From DUAL01 sp964452095 (GTDB lineage Bacteria; Bacteroidota; Bacteroidia; Flavobacteriales; BACL11), in contig CAYVKX010000050.1 of NCBI GenBank assembly GCA_964452095.1, positions 1 through 15,249 of the forward strand: a stretch of DNA of 15,249 nt. Reading direction: 5' to 3'. Every line of letters starts with the position of its first letter. Position 1 is the first letter of the stretch. Shown one piece after another: positions 15,178 to 15,249 of this stretch. A program made the translations under genes and the position numbers. The notes under the pieces were generated by a model. That model was not told the DNA's origin. It did not search any database and saw nothing but the letters and a program-made list of their open reading frames with translations.

Positions 15178-15249
15178 ATGTATACAATTTTTGCAATCCT
15201 AATTATTATTTGTTGTGTGCTGCTAGTATTAGTAGTTTTGGTTCAAAAC
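15178..15249 (+). CDS. secG: Protein translocase subunit SecG, 3' end cut by window edge
   Basis: Small inner-membrane subunit of the SecYEG translocon. Only the first 24 codons are present: MYTIFAILIIICCVLLVLVV followed by LVQN. This is one hydrophobic helix ending in the SecG hallmark VLVQN that precedes the conserved lysine/glycine loop. It begins one base after the preceding stop, continuing the tight packing of the plus-strand operon. The call rests on a short fragment, but the motif and context agree. Confidence 0.85.
   Translation, partial: MYTIFAILIIICCVLLVLVVLVQN

Noticed and set aside
1..15249. CRISPR arrays, tRNA/rRNA genes, insertion sequences, prophage or integration sites
   Set aside because: No regularly spaced repeats, tRNA-like cloverleaf, transposase or integrase coding region, or terminal repeats were seen; the region reads as conserved core genome.

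Overview
The window is AT-rich DNA from a member of the Bacteroidota. The best fit is a flavobacterium-like gliding or type IX-secreting organism; I cannot place it below class from the sequence. The evidence is a complete porP/sprF-gldK-gldL-gldM-gldN cluster (the core motor and ring of the type IX secretion system, T9SS, known only from this phylum), promoters of the TAnnTTTG type, and no obvious Shine-Dalgarno sequences before the starts.

Layout. On the minus strand, reading from 11167 down to 1: topA (DNA topoisomerase I), an arginase/formimidoylglutamase-fold protein whose metal-binding motifs are degraded, porP/sprF, gldK, gldL, gldM and gldN. A perfect-stem intrinsic terminator at 1913-1941 closes this run. 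After it come galE and a wecB-type UDP-GlcNAc 2-epimerase, one base apart, for nucleotide-sugar supply; wecB is cut by the left edge. On the plus strand, diverging from topA across a 176-bp regulatory gap: miaB (tRNA methylthiotransferase), a receiver-less sigma-54 activator, the LPS-transport lipoprotein lptE, an uncharacterised TPR-tailed protein, and the start of secG. These five genes are packed with gaps of one base or with stop/start overlaps, so they are very likely co-transcribed and translationally coupled.

How the genes work together. PorP, GldK and GldN form the outer-membrane-associated ring parts, and GldL and GldM form the proton-driven inner-membrane motor that powers T9SS export and, in many relatives, gliding. 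LptE (LPS insertion), SecG (Sec export) and GalE/WecB (sugar nucleotides for surface glycans) also serve the cell envelope. TopA and MiaB are housekeeping genes.

I did not find an obviously new multi-gene system, mobile element, CRISPR array or RNA gene. The points most worth a second look are: the apparently dead arginase-fold protein next to the T9SS cluster; the uncharacterised protein between LptE and SecG; the receiver-less sigma-54 activator inside the same operon; inverted repeats in front of gldK and miaB; a possibly leaderless galE transcript; and the abrupt loss of a signature motif in the last 11 codons of wecB at the window edge.
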